DNA of 64,000 bases from Neptuniibacter marinus (lineage in GTDB: Bacteria > Pseudomonadota > Gammaproteobacteria > Pseudomonadales > Balneatricaceae), in NCBI RefSeq assembly GCF_001597725.1, contig NZ_LUTR01000005.1:1-64000 (forward strand). Direction: 5' to 3'. The translations under genes were made by a program, and so were the position numbers. Shown piece by piece: positions 8,320 to 17,762 of this stretch (its first letter is position 1; each line of letters starts with the position of its first letter). The notes under the pieces were generated by a model. It had not been told where the DNA came from and did no database searches. It was given only the letters and a program-made list of their open reading frames with translations.

Positions 8320-10888
8320 TGAAAGCCTTGAATCTCAAATTCAGCGTTTAGAAGAAGAGAATCGCAAGCTTCGTAAAATCAACAATGTGCTTATTGAGCG
8401 AGTAGAGGCTGGTGGTAGCCAAGGGGCGAATCCCTACTCAGCATTTGAGCATTCCGTTGTACTGGCTGAGCAAGTTAGGGAACGGACCGATGCGCTACAC
8501 AGTGTTTTATCTGAATTAAAGGCAAGCCATCGAGATCTAAAAGAAGCTAACGATCAAGCCGCTTTAGCTAACCAACGTGTGGTTGATGCAATCGAAAGTA
8601 TTTCTGATGCCTTTGTTTTATTTGATCAAGAGAGGAAAATTGTTCTCTTTAATAGCAAGTTTAGCAATGTTTGGGAATCAACAGGCCTTGATGTAAAAAC
8701 AGGTACGACTATTCAAGATATTACTCGTCTCGCAAGAATGAGCGGTTTAATTGATGAAGAGTACCCTGCAACCAATAGTGGCAGCAAAGTTTATCGTTTG
8801 AGTGATGGTCGTTGGGTGCAGATGTCAGAACGGCCAACCCAAGATGGTGGTTTAGTTATTCTCTATACTGATATTACAGCGATAAAAGAACGAGAAACCG
8901 CTGATAGAGAACAAGCGCTAGCTCAAAAAACTAAACTACTGCAGCGTACAGTTGATAACCTTTCTCAAGGGGTTGTATTAGTAACGCCTGAGGGAAGGGT
9001 TGAGCTATGGAATGATCGCTTTCTTGATCTAATGGGTGTAGATGCCGAGCAGGTTGAGTCATATCCTCCATTTGCTGCACTTATGTTGGATAATCATGCC
9101 ATCCTTCAACATGCACTCACGGCTGCACAGCAGGGTGAAGTTTTAGCCTCTGAACAAACGGGGCGGTTAGGTCAAGTTATTGAAGTGCGAACCCACCCTA
9201 TGCCTCAGGGAGGATTTGTTAATACCTACACAGATATTACCGAGCGCCATCGTTATGCAGAATCTTTGCGACAAAGTGAGCAATGGATACGCCTAATTAC
9301 AGATAACGTTCCAGCCTTGATCGCTTACCTAGATAAGAATTTACATTATCTATTTACCAACAAAGTTTATAACGAATGGTTTGGTAAACCTCACGGTATG
9401 CTCAATGGAGAAAGCATTCATGAGGTTTATACTGATGATCAGTATGCAGAGGTAGAGCCTTATGTTGAGAGGGCTTTATCAGGTGAAAGTGTAACTTTCG
9501 AGGTTTGGCAGACAAACGCTAGGGGCGAGCAACGCTATATGCTCAAATCTTATGTGGCGAATATTGATAAGGACGGTCAGCCGGATGGCTTCTTTGTTAT
9601 GATTCGCGATATCACCGAACGTAGGCGCTCAGCTGAAGCTTTAGAACTGTCCCATCAGCTGCTAGAGCAGCGCGTTGAAGAGAGAACCTCGGCGCTTACA
9701 GCGCTTAACAATCAGCTGCGTTCCGAGATTACAGAAAGAGCTGGGGTCGAAGCACGGCTCAGAGAAGCTAAAAAAGAAGCTGACCAAGCGAATCTATCTA
9801 AAACAAAGTTCCTTGCTGCTGTTAGTCATGACCTTTTACAACCGTTAAATGCCGCCCGTTTATTTTCTGGTGCATTATCGGAGCAGATTAAAGATCCAAG
9901 AAACTATAATCTCGTCCAATCGGTATCCAATTCATTAGATGATGTGGAATCCTTATTACGGACATTAGTTGATATATCTAAGCTCGATGCGGGTGTAGTT
10001 AAAGCTGATGTTGTTAATTTTAGTATACAAGGGCTTTTTGATACTTTAGCCGCGGAGTTTTCACAGTTAGCAGGGGCTGAAGGCTTAGGTTTTAAATGTG
10101 TTCATAGTGATGCGGTTATTCGTTCAGATTCTCAATTGCTGGCACGTATACTGCGTAATTTCCTGACTAATGCTATTCGTTACACTAAACAAGGGCGCTT
10201 ATTATTAGGGTGCCGACATACGGCTGAGACGTTATGGATAGAGGTATGGGACACAGGCTCTGGTATCCCGAAAGAAAAGCTGGTTGAGATCTTCCAAGAG
10301 TTTAAACGACTACAGGAGGATCAACCTGGGCAAGAGAAAGGCTTAGGTTTAGGGCTTGCTATAGTTGATAAAATATCGAGGGTGCTAGGCCATAAAATTA
10401 GAGTGTCCTCAATTGAAGGAAAAGGTTCTGTATTTGCGGTGGAGGTACCTAAAGCGAAACAGATACTTCCTAATGTGGCGACCGGCCCACAAATACCAAT
10501 GATTACTGAACGTTTAGTGGATGCTGATGTATGGCTTATAGATAATGATGCGGCTATTTGTGAGGCAATGGAGACCCTGCTAACAGGTTGGGGGTGTAAT
10601 ATTGTCACAGCGCTATCTTTAGATGATTTAAGGTCGCAAGTAAATTTCCATAATGATTCAGTTGATATTTTGATTGCCGACTACCATTTAGACAATGGCG
10701 AAAATGGACTTAATGCGGCAAAAATAGTCACGAGTGAAGTACCGCATAACCTTCCCGTTTTGATGATAACCGCCAATTACAGTAAAGAGTTAAATCAGGA
10801 GATACGCGATCTTGACTATATGTTGGTCAACAAGCCGGTTAAACCACTTAAACTAAAAACAACGCTGATTCATATGCTTGGTTCATAG
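8312..10888 (+). CDS. nahK: Hybrid histidine kinase, NahK/ErcS'-like
   Basis: This 858-residue soluble kinase has an N-terminal coiled coil, three PAS-type modules (about 90-195, 210-310 and 330-440), a second coiled coil, HisKA with His near 506 (AVSHDLLQPLNAARLF), HATPase (GLGLGLAIVDKIS) and a receiver with Asp near 790 (IADYHLD). It is the likely partner of the upstream NosP protein. In P. aeruginosa the orthologue PA1976 is known both as NahK (biofilm control) and ErcS' (ethanol oxidation control). It has more PAS modules than the paralogue at 5271. Confidence 0.88.
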   Translation: MSDESLESQIQRLEEENRKLRKINNVLIERVEAGGSQGANPYSAFEHSVVLAEQVRERTDALHSVLSELKASHRDLKEANDQAALANQRVVDAIESISDAFVLFDQERKIVLFNSKFSNVWESTGLDVKTGTTIQDITRLARMSGLIDEEYPATNSGSKVYRLSDGRWVQMSERPTQDGGLVILYTDITAIKERETADREQALAQKTKLLQRTVDNLSQGVVLVTPEGRVELWNDRFLDLMGVDAEQVESYPPFAALMLDNHAILQHALTAAQQGEVLASEQTGRLGQVIEVRTHPMPQGGFVNTYTDITERHRYAESLRQSEQWIRLITDNVPALIAYLDKNLHYLFTNKVYNEWFGKPHGMLNGESIHEVYTDDQYAEVEPYVERALSGESVTFEVWQTNARGEQRYMLKSYVANIDKDGQPDGFFVMIRDITERRRSAEALELSHQLLEQRVEERTSALTALNNQLRSEITERAGVEARLREAKKEADQANLSKTKFLAAVSHDLLQPLNAARLFSGALSEQIKDPRNYNLVQSVSNSLDDVESLLRTLVDISKLDAGVVKADVVNFSIQGLFDTLAAEFSQLAGAEGLGFKCVHSDAVIRSDSQLLARILRNFLTNAIRYTKQGRLLLGCRHTAETLWIEVWDTGSGIPKEKLVEIFQEFKRLQEDQPGQEKGLGLGLAIVDKISRVLGHKIRVSSIEGKGSVFAVEVPKAKQILPNVATGPQIPMITERLVDADVWLIDNDAAICEAMETLLTGWGCNIVTALSLDDLRSQVNFHNDSVDILIADYHLDNGENGLNAAKIVTSEVPHNLPVLMITANYSKELNQEIRDLDYMLVNKPVKPLKLKTTLIHMLGS

Positions 10889-10912
10889 TTTTAAAACGTT
10901 GTCCTATAAAAC

Positions 10913-10940
10913 AAAAAAAACCGCATTTGCGGTTTTTTTT
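10913..10940. terminator. Bidirectional terminator between nahK and erbR
   Basis: A-run, stem CCGCA/TGCGG with a 2-base loop, then eight T residues. The A and T runs make it work on both strands. It separates convergent genes. Confidence 0.85.
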
Positions 10941-10966
10941 ATATCAACAGGAAAATTTGTTTAGGA

Positions 10967-11635
10967 TTAACGTTTTAAATACTCGTTAAAATCAATATTA
11001 CCAGCAGATAGCACTGCTTGGATGCGGTTATGAACACCGAGTTTACGCAAAATAGCGGAGACATGTGCTTTTACGGTTGTTTCAGCAATATTCAAATTGT
11101 AAGCAATCTGTTTATTTGATTCGCCTTTTGACATGCGTTCAAGAACTAAAAGCTGACGACGGGTTAAAGATGAGAGCAGTTCTGGAGGGATCTGGTTGTC
11201 ATCTTTGCGGTGCATCCTTTTATTATCAGGCTGACTTGCTCGAATAATATCAGATGGGAGGTATACATTGCCGGCAAGAATCTGTCGTAAAGCATCTGTC
11301 ATCTGCTCACGAGGCGATGATTTAGTGATAAATCCAACTGCACCATAAGTAATCGCTTGAAGTACGATCTGCTTATCTTCTTCTGCCGAAACAATAACGA
11401 CTGGAACAGTAGGCAGATCATTTCTTAATGTTATTAAACCATTCAAGCCATTCATGCCCGGCATATTGAGGTCTAGTAAAATTAAGTCGAGATCTTCTTC
11501 TCCTTGTGCAATCTCCAACGCGCTCTCAAGATCTTCTGTTTCGAGTGTTTTGCAGTCGTCAAAGCTATTTGCTATTACATTAATGATAGCTTCACGAAAT
11601 AGCGGGTGGTCGTCTGCGATTAGGATCTTGTACAC
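10967..11635 (-). CDS. erbR: LuxR-family response regulator, ErbR/AgmR-like
   Basis: The 222-residue protein has a receiver domain (acid pocket DD at 8-9, phosphorylated Asp 55 in [11 protein letters not shown], Lys in FITKSS) and a C-terminal LuxR helix-turn-helix ([21 protein letters not shown] onward). ErbR (AgmR, PedR1) is the global activator of PQQ-alcohol oxidation genes in Pseudomonas and is encoded beside NahK there, as here. The minus orientation, convergent with nahK, is also the Pseudomonas arrangement. It is expected to be phosphorylated by the ErcS/NahK-type kinases. Confidence 0.87.
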   Translation of the reverse strand: MYKILIADDHPLFREAIINVIANSFDDCKTLETEDLESALEIAQGEEDLDLILLDLNMPGMNGLNGLITLRNDLPTVPVVIVSAEEDKQIVLQAITYGAVGFITKSSPREQMTDALRQILAGNVYLPSDIIRASQPDNKRMHRKDDNQIPPELLSSLTRRQLLVLERMSKGESNKQIAYNLNIAETTVKAHVSAILRKLGVHNRIQAVLSAGNIDFNEYLKR

Positions 11636-11794
11636 AATGCTTCTCCAATCTCATTATATTTATTATACACACCGAAATCAGTGTTATAGGTCATCTTGGG
11701 CTTTCTGTTCTTGCATGCCAACACTGTAAGGGTAATTTTCAAGTTATGTTACAACTTTGTTGTATAGTTTCAATTTATTATTCAATAACTGGTG

Positions 11795-12385
11795 TTAATG
11801 GTCATCTTGTAGCGGAATCGGTTGAGCAACTGCGGTTTCCATATTATTTTCAATCCAACCATCAGATCCGTTTCTATACCAATATAACCTGCTATAACCC
11901 CATGAGGATGCGCGTTTTAGGGCATTCCATGACATCCAACAATCAGCTCTGCAGTATATGACGATAGGGCGCTGCTTGTTTCCTGCTGTAATTTTCGTTA
12001 GGTTCGAGCGGAAATATTCTTCCCACTCAGGTTCTAACTCACCACGTCCTACGTTTGGCAGCCAGAGGCTACCGGGAATATGTAGTCTAGGCTCTTTTTG
12101 GATAAAGACGCGGTTCCATAAGAGAGGTTGAACATCCAATAAAACAACATTTTTGTCTTTCTCAAGTAAGGCTAATAATGTTGATAGCGTTAAGGTCTCT
12201 GCATGTTCACTGCTTTTGGGAGTTGGGCTTCGATATCGAAACAGCCGATAACCATCTACATTAAATAGTCCAAAGTCATCATCACTCTCTTCCACATAGG
12301 CATCAAAATTTGTCGCAGCGACAGCGATCGTTGATCCCAACATAAATAGAGTTACTAAGCACAATCGGAGTAATAAAATAGTCAA
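11795..12385 (-). CDS. PQQ-dependent catabolism-associated CxxxCW-motif protein
   Basis: The 196-residue exported protein has an N-terminal signal peptide (cleavage near AVAATN) and a rhodanese-like fold in which the active loop reads YCRADCWMSW. This CxxxCW loop defines a family found almost only next to PQQ-alcohol dehydrogenases (TIGR03865 type). A sulfur or copper/haem handling role in the periplasm has been suggested by context only. It lies upstream of erbR on the same strand with a 159-base gap. Confidence 0.82.
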   Translation of the reverse strand: MTILLLRLCLVTLFMLGSTIAVAATNFDAYVEESDDDFGLFNVDGYRLFRYRSPTPKSSEHAETLTLSTLLALLEKDKNVVLLDVQPLLWNRVFIQKEPRLHIPGSLWLPNVGRGELEPEWEEYFRSNLTKITAGNKQRPIVIYCRADCWMSWNALKRASSWGYSRLYWYRNGSDGWIENNMETAVAQPIPLQDDH

Positions 12386-12555
12386 TTACCTGTCATTCTT
12401 TCTATGCCTCTATTACAACCTGCGAAAGTCTTGGTCAAAATCCTACCATCGAGCAAAAAAACAGGTACGAAAGTACTATTTTTACACACAGCCTAGCAGC
12501 ATATGTTGGTTAAGGGCTTTTTAGCATCTACTTTATTCAGAATCACAGGCATTTC

Positions 12556-13521
12556 ATGCGAATTTCTTTCCAGCTAATCCTCTCTAGTATTTTAATTATT
12601 TTTACAACACATCTAGCAGCAAAGGAGCCGTTACCGACGGTTCACGTCACTGTCATCTCTTCCGGTACTGTTAATTGGGAATTACAACATCTCAAAAATA
12701 TGCAACTTGATCATAGCAATGGCTTCAATCTCGTTATTGATCCTGTTGCCAGCTTATCAGCTGCGAGAATCGCAATCACTTCAGGTAATGCAGACTTTAT
12801 CGTTTCTGATTGGTTGTGGGTTACTGAGCGAAATATGAAAGGAGCTAATCTGAGGTTTATCCCATTTTCTCAACAAATAGGTAGCATTATCGCTGCAAAA
12901 GACAGCAAAATGCTCAATTTTTCAGATTTAAAAGGTAAGCGGGTTGGCATTGCAGGAGGGCCATTGAATAAAGGCTGGGTACTACTACGTGCGGCGGCAA
13001 AGAAAGAGGGGATCGACCTTCAGAATGATGTAAAAATACAGTTCGGAGCGCCCCCACTGCTAAATCAGGCACTGAGAAGTGGTCAGTTAGATATGCTTGC
13101 AACATTTTGGCATTATGGCGCTCGATTGGAAGCGGAGGGGTATAGTAAGTTATATAGCCTTAAGGACGTTATGAAAGGGTTAGGATTAACCAGTGATATT
13201 CCTATGCTGGGTTACCTCTTTAATCAATCTTTTGAAGATCAGCACCCGACATTGGTTGCGGGTTTTTATCGGGCAGTTAAGCAGGCAAAAGCGCAACTGG
13301 CTATAGATGATGAAGCATGGACAGCGCTTCGACCTTTAATGAAAGTAGAGAATGATGCTATCTATCAGGGACTTGTTGCAGGTTATCGAGCCGGTATCCC
13401 TAGCGATATTACGCAAGAACAGATTGAGGATGCTGTGAACTTTTATCAGATGATTGATGAGCTTAAACCATATCCCTCAGGCACCCAGCTCAATCCTGAA
13501 CTTTTTTATAAGGGGTTGTAA
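12556..13521 (+). CDS. ABC transporter periplasmic binding protein (NitT/TauT/SsuA type)
   Basis: The 321-residue protein has a signal peptide (cleavage near HLAAKEP) and the NMT1/SsuA-like fold: ADFIVSDWLWV, KGKRVGIAGGPLNKGW, and a long helical C-terminus. It begins a three-gene importer operon, with its stop overlapping the permease ATG by one base. The substrate cannot be read from sequence. Relatives carry sulfonates, nitrate or pyrimidine precursors, and related binding proteins occur near quinoprotein loci. Confidence 0.82.
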   Translation: MRISFQLILSSILIIFTTHLAAKEPLPTVHVTVISSGTVNWELQHLKNMQLDHSNGFNLVIDPVASLSAARIAITSGNADFIVSDWLWVTERNMKGANLRFIPFSQQIGSIIAAKDSKMLNFSDLKGKRVGIAGGPLNKGWVLLRAAAKKEGIDLQNDVKIQFGAPPLLNQALRSGQLDMLATFWHYGARLEAEGYSKLYSLKDVMKGLGLTSDIPMLGYLFNQSFEDQHPTLVAGFYRAVKQAKAQLAIDDEAWTALRPLMKVENDAIYQGLVAGYRAGIPSDITQEQIEDAVNFYQMIDELKPYPSGTQLNPELFYKGL

Positions 13522-14282
13522 TGAAAAGCAGTCGATTAAGCGACCAGGTCATTGCCCTTACTTGTTTGTTGGCGGGGTGGTGGCTAGTCGCCTCATTTGT
13601 ATCTAGCCCTCTTTTACCTGCACCTTTAGAGGTATTTGAAGCATTAAGTAAAGAGTTTAGAGAGCAGCGTTTAGTTGAAAGCTTATTAGTGACTTTGCAA
13701 CGCGTCGTAATTAGCTTTGTCTTCGCGATGCTACTGGGTGGCATTGTTGGTGTTTTAATGGGCCGCTTTCGTTTTGTTAACCGTATTCTCGATCCTATTT
13801 TAATTATTCTGTTAAACATTCCAGCACTTGTTGTCATTATTTTGCTTTATATCTGGTTTGGTCTTGTTGAGGTTGCCGCAGTTGCAGCCGTGATTATTAA
13901 CAAGTTACCTAATGTTGCAGTTACTCTCCGAGAAGGAGGGCGCATGTTTGACCACGAGTTGGAAGAGATGTCAGTTATGTATAAATTTAGCGTCCAGCAA
14001 AAGCTAGTCCATATCTGGTGGCCTCAGCTGTTCCCATACATCATGATAGCAACACGAAGCGGTCTTGCCCTTATCTGGAAGATTGTCTTGGTAGTCGAGC
14101 TGCTAGGGCGTTCTAATGGAGTAGGCTTTCAATTACATTTAGCTTTTCAGTCATTTGATGTTGCTACTATATTGGCTTATAGCTTAGCTTTTATCTCTGT
14201 TGTTCAGTTAATTGAATGGTTTATTTTACAGCCTTTAGATAGAAAGGCGTCCCGTTGGCAGAAGGGTAGTAGCCATGTTTGA
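13521..14282 (+). CDS. ABC transporter permease (NitT/TauT type)
   Basis: This 253-residue inner-membrane protein has about six hydrophobic segments. The EAA loop, which contacts the ATPase, is seen around HELEEMSVMYKFSVQQKLVHI. It overlaps the binding-protein gene by one base and the ATPase gene by 8 bases, so the three proteins are made together. Confidence 0.88.
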   Translation: MKSSRLSDQVIALTCLLAGWWLVASFVSSPLLPAPLEVFEALSKEFREQRLVESLLVTLQRVVISFVFAMLLGGIVGVLMGRFRFVNRILDPILIILLNIPALVVIILLYIWFGLVEVAAVAAVIINKLPNVAVTLREGGRMFDHELEEMSVMYKFSVQQKLVHIWWPQLFPYIMIATRSGLALIWKIVLVVELLGRSNGVGFQLHLAFQSFDVATILAYSLAFISVVQLIEWFILQPLDRKASRWQKGSSHV

Positions 14283-14952
14283 GTTTCATGTAGAGGGGCT
14301 AACCTTGTCCCAAAGGCAGATCTTGTCTGCTTTAAATATCAAGGTAAATTCAGGGGAAACGCATTGCCTTTTAGGGCCATCAGGTAGTGGTAAAACGACC
14401 TTACTTAATTTAATGGCAGGTTTAGAGCAAGAGAATGTTGAAGCCATAGGTGGTGAAACGCGGCGGGCTAATTACTGGTTGCCTCATAAACCTGAAATAG
14501 GCTATCTATTTCAGCAACCCCGCCTTTTGCCTTGGCGAACGATTATGCAGAACTTACTGTTGGTTGAGCCCAACGAAGAGATCGTTCTCAAGCTATTAGA
14601 GGAGGTCAAACTTCAAGACTATGTGGATTATTATCCGTCTAAAATTTCTTTAGGTATGGCGCGTAGGGTCGCTCTGGTTAGGTGCTTATTACTCGAGCCT
14701 GAGTTGGTGTTGATGGATGAACCTCTGACCTCACTTGACCTTCCTACCGCACGTGAAATGCGTGTCCTGATAAAACGCTTGGTTTGTGATCATCCAACTC
14801 GTAGTATGCTTTATGTTACGCATGATTTAGAGGAAGCGCTTGAACTTAGTGATAGTGTTTCTGTCTTAGGTAATTCGCCGGCTCAAGTGATTTATAACAG
14901 TAGGATTGATGCAGTATCCCGTCAAGAACTTGAGATGTTATTGAAACATTAA
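14275..14952 (+). CDS. ABC transporter ATP-binding protein (NitT/TauT type)
   Basis: The 225-residue ATPase has Walker A GPSGSGKTT (near 36), Q-loop FQQPRLLPWR, Walker B LVLMDEPLTSLD and the H-loop YVTHD. The ABC signature is degenerate (ISLGMARRVAL instead of LSGGQ-RVAI). The LPW after the Q-loop is common in TauB/SsuB-type ATPases. It pairs with the two genes before it. Confidence 0.9.
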   Translation: MFEFHVEGLTLSQRQILSALNIKVNSGETHCLLGPSGSGKTTLLNLMAGLEQENVEAIGGETRRANYWLPHKPEIGYLFQQPRLLPWRTIMQNLLLVEPNEEIVLKLLEEVKLQDYVDYYPSKISLGMARRVALVRCLLLEPELVLMDEPLTSLDLPTAREMRVLIKRLVCDHPTRSMLYVTHDLEEALELSDSVSVLGNSPAQVIYNSRIDAVSRQELEMLLKH

Positions 14953-14966
14953 GTTGTGCGGGCAAC

Positions 14967-16172
14967 TTGATGATATATAAGAATAAAAACATAATGAATG
15001 ATAGACCTCGTCATATACTTCTCGCCATTGTTATTGCCCAGCTTTTGGGGACATCAACATGGTTTGCGGGCAATGCAATTTTACCTGTATTACAAGCTGA
15101 ATGGTCACTTCCCAATAGTGCGGTGGCTGAGCTAACAAACTCCGTTCAGCTTGGCTTTATTGTCGGGGCACTCCTTTTTGCTTTCCTCGCATTGGCTGAT
15201 CGTATATCGCCTCGCGTTCTGTTTTTTATCTGTGCTGTAGGCACGGCTTTCTTTAACCTTCAAATAGCTTTTTGGGCTGATAGCCTTAATCAGGTTTTGT
15301 TATTGCGTTTTTTTGGCGGGATGATGTTAGCAGGGGTCTATCCTGTTGGTATGAAGATCGCTACAGGTTGGTACCCTGAAGGTTTAGGCTTAGCATTGGG
15401 CTACCTCGTTGGTGCTTTAGCGTTAGGTACATCCTCGGGTCACCTCTTTGCCTCTTTTGAGTTTAATGACTGGCAGTCGGTTATCTACTTGACCAGTGCT
15501 TGCTCTGTTATTGGCGGTTTATTGGTATTGTTGTTTGTTCCTGACGGCCCAGCTTTACATAAAGGCGGTGCTCTAAGGTTTAGACATCTGTGGGTCGCTA
15601 TGAAAGATAAACCTTTGCAAGCGGCAGCCGGGGGCTACTTTGGCCATATGTGGGAGCTTTATGCGGTGTTAGCTTTGGCTCCGTATTGGTTTATTGCTTG
15701 GGCAGGACAGAACGAGGTTGATCTTAATATCCCATTTTGGTCTTTCTATGTGATTGGTGTCGGTGGTTTAGGATGCATGTTAGGCGGGCATATTTCGCTA
15801 AAACTAGGAAGCTGGCATGTTGCTAGGTTTATGCTGTTTTGTTCAGGCGTTTGCTGTTTGCTTTCGCCATTTATTTTTGAGCTTCCATTTGTTGCGGTGG
15901 TCATATTTTGGACTATCTGGGGGGTGACCGTTGTGGCTGATTCGCCTCAATTTTCCGCTTTATCCGCTCGAACAGCACCTAATGCGGTTGTTGGTAGTGC
16001 GTTAACTATGATTAACGCAATAGGCTTTACCATCACGATTATAGCGACACAAATAACAGCCATGTTATTGGATAGTTTTCCTATTGAGTGGGTTATGTTG
16101 TTACTTGCACCGGGTCCTTTATTGGGGCTGCTCAGTTTAAGACGACTTAAAAAAATAAAGCCTGATATTTAA
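14967..16172 (+). CDS. MFS transporter
   Basis: The 401-residue protein has 12 predicted membrane helices and the loop signature between helices 2 and 3 (ALADRISPRVLFF). Conserved phrases include RFFGGMMLAGVYPVGMKIA and GYLVGALALGTSSGH. It follows the ABC importer by 14 bases and ends in a strong terminator, so it may share that operon. The true start may be the ATG at 14994 (MNDRPRH), directly before the first helix; no start has a strong ribosome site. Substrate unknown; a small organic anion is plausible. Confidence 0.85.
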   Translation: MMIYKNKNIMNDRPRHILLAIVIAQLLGTSTWFAGNAILPVLQAEWSLPNSAVAELTNSVQLGFIVGALLFAFLALADRISPRVLFFICAVGTAFFNLQIAFWADSLNQVLLLRFFGGMMLAGVYPVGMKIATGWYPEGLGLALGYLVGALALGTSSGHLFASFEFNDWQSVIYLTSACSVIGGLLVLLFVPDGPALHKGGALRFRHLWVAMKDKPLQAAAGGYFGHMWELYAVLALAPYWFIAWAGQNEVDLNIPFWSFYVIGVGGLGCMLGGHISLKLGSWHVARFMLFCSGVCCLLSPFIFELPFVAVVIFWTIWGVTVVADSPQFSALSARTAPNAVVGSALTMINAIGFTITIIATQITAMLLDSFPIEWVMLLLAPGPLLGLLSLRRLKKIKPDI

Positions 16173-16185
16173 TCAGGCTTTATTT
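16153..16185. terminator. Bidirectional terminator
   Basis: A perfect 14-bp stem (16153-16166 with 16172-16185) around a 5-base loop, ending in A-rich and T-rich arms. It sits over the stop of the MFS gene and 6 bases before the end of the convergent ABC permease gene. Confidence 0.85.
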
Positions 16186-16190
16186 AACGC

Positions 16191-16976
16191 TTACTTACCA
16201 GATTTCTGAGGGTTAAATCCAGTTACCGCCAGTACTGCAAAAAACAAAGTACATCCTGCAGTAATAAACATCGCATCAGTATTCAGTTTTAGATATAACG
16301 CGTATCTAACTAGTTCTACTGCATGAGAAAAGGGGTTAACCGCACAGATCCAATATAACCATTCGCTCGCTTCCTGCATTTTCCATAAGGGATAAAGTGC
16401 TGAGGATAGGAAAAACATTGGAAAGATTACAAAATTCATCACGCCAGCAAAGTTTTCAAGTTGTCTAATTCTAGTCGAAAGAAATAGACCTAATGAACTT
16501 AGTAAAAGGGCGACCAGTAAAAGGGCTGGCAATACTGTTAAGTAACCTAGCAATGGGGGCTCTACATCAACAAGCAATGCGATCAAGAGAAAAGCATAAA
16601 CCTGTGTTAGAGATATAAGGGCTGTTGAAACCATTTTACATAGCAATAAGTAAGGTCTAGGAAGAGGGCTCATCAGTAGCACTCGCATACTCCCCATCTC
16701 TCTGTCATACACCATCGACAGACTGCTTTGCATGCCGTTAAACAGTAAGATCATGCAACATAAGCCTGGTGCTATGTAGGTTTCATAGGTGATGTAGGTC
16801 TCATAAGGATCGATAATAGCGATACCTAATGCCGCTCTAAAGCCTGCCGCAAATACGATAAGCCAAAGCAGAGGTCTAATTAATGCGCTTAAAAAGCGGG
16901 AGCGTTGTTGCACAAAACGCAAAAATTCACGTATTAATATTCCTTTGAAGCAGTACCAGGATGCAGAAATGTTCAT
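16191..16976 (-). CDS. pedC: ABC-2 type permease, PedC-like (PQQ alcohol system)
   Basis: The 261-residue protein has six hydrophobic segments and the ABC-2 layout of exporters: RFVQQRSRFLSALIRPLLW near the start, DREMGSMRVLLMSPLPRPYLL in the cytosolic loop. It overlaps the ATPase gene by 4 bases. Genes of this kind are found with PQQ-alcohol dehydrogenases (pedA-C of Pseudomonas putida) and are thought to export a product or stress compound of alcohol oxidation. The cargo is unknown. Confidence 0.86.
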   Translation of the reverse strand: MNISASWYCFKGILIREFLRFVQQRSRFLSALIRPLLWLIVFAAGFRAALGIAIIDPYETYITYETYIAPGLCCMILLFNGMQSSLSMVYDREMGSMRVLLMSPLPRPYLLLCKMVSTALISLTQVYAFLLIALLVDVEPPLLGYLTVLPALLLVALLLSSLGLFLSTRIRQLENFAGVMNFVIFPMFFLSSALYPLWKMQEASEWLYWICAVNPFSHAVELVRYALYLKLNTDAMFITAGCTLFFAVLAVTGFNPQKSGK

Positions 16977-17713
16977 TGGGTACCTCCAAAGGACTCACTG
17001 TCTGTTAATTTATGGAAGGCATCGGTTAGGTTTTGCTCGCCCGATTTTTCAATCATTGTACTCGCGACTGAATCTAACAAGATACTGCCTTTATGCAAGA
17101 GAATGATAGGATCATTAAGGTCTATCTCCTCCATTAGATGTGTGGCCCATAAAACTGTAATATTTTCATCATCACATAGTTTACGAACATGTCGATTAAG
17201 TCCTCTTCGTGTTTGAGGATCTAAACCAACGGTTGGTTCGTCTAATAGCAAAATGTCGGGTTTATGAAGTAAAGCTCTTGCAATCTCAACACGTCTACGG
17301 TGCCCTCCGTTAAGCCCTCTAACTTTTTCGTTAGCCCGTGTTTTCATTTCCATGCGATCAAGCTCATTATCAATCTGTTTTTGTGCTTCTTTGGAAGGAA
17401 TCCCGTGTAGTGATGCATGGTACAGCAGGTTTTGAGTTACAGTGAGGTCTAAATCGAGGGTGCTTTGCTGAAAGACGACGCCAATCCGTTTCATAGCACT
17501 AGCAGGCTGCTCTTTGATACTTTGCCCATCGATATAAATATTACCTCCTTGTAACTCGTAGAGACGAGTCAATAGGGCGAATAAAGTGGATTTTCCGGCC
17601 CCGTTAGGCCCAATTAGAGCATGAAATACACCCTTATCAAGCAGGAAGTCAACATCTTGTAGTGCTTGTTTTGGGCCATAACTGAAGCTAAGCGACTCGA
17701 CTGAAATTGTCAT
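16973..17713 (-). CDS. pedB: ABC transporter ATPase, PedB-like
   Basis: I place the start at the ATG ending at 17713 (MTISVESLSF), because AGGAAT lies just upstream; a longer frame reaches 17755 but would run through a perfect palindrome. The protein has Walker A GPNGAGKST, signature LNGGHRRRVEI, Walker B ILLLDEPTVGLD and H-loop WATHL. It is the exporter-type partner of the overlapping permease. In P. putida the homologue belongs to the ped alcohol cluster. Confidence 0.87.
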   Translation of the reverse strand: MTISVESLSFSYGPKQALQDVDFLLDKGVFHALIGPNGAGKSTLFALLTRLYELQGGNIYIDGQSIKEQPASAMKRIGVVFQQSTLDLDLTVTQNLLYHASLHGIPSKEAQKQIDNELDRMEMKTRANEKVRGLNGGHRRRVEIARALLHKPDILLLDEPTVGLDPQTRRGLNRHVRKLCDDENITVLWATHLMEEIDLNDPIILLHKGSILLDSVASTMIEKSGEQNLTDAFHKLTDSESFGGTQ

Positions 17714-17730
17714 ACTATTCCTAAATAAGT

Positions 17731-17754
17731 TGAGGCCTCCAATTGGAGGCCTCA
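17731..17754 (-). repeat. 24-bp perfect palindrome between propeller and ATPase genes
   Basis: Every base of 17731-17754 pairs with its mirror position; the core is CCAATTGG. It lies 8 bases past the beta-propeller stop and 17 bases before the ATPase start. There is no U-tract on the minus strand, so it is more likely an mRNA-stabilising or processing hairpin, or a protein site, than a terminator. Confidence 0.75.
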
Positions 17755-17762
17755 TTTAAAAA

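Noticed and set aside
16973-17755. Longer start of the ABC ATPase gene at 17755
   Set aside because: It would run through the 24-bp palindrome and has no ribosome site; ATG at 17713 has AGGAAT just upstream.
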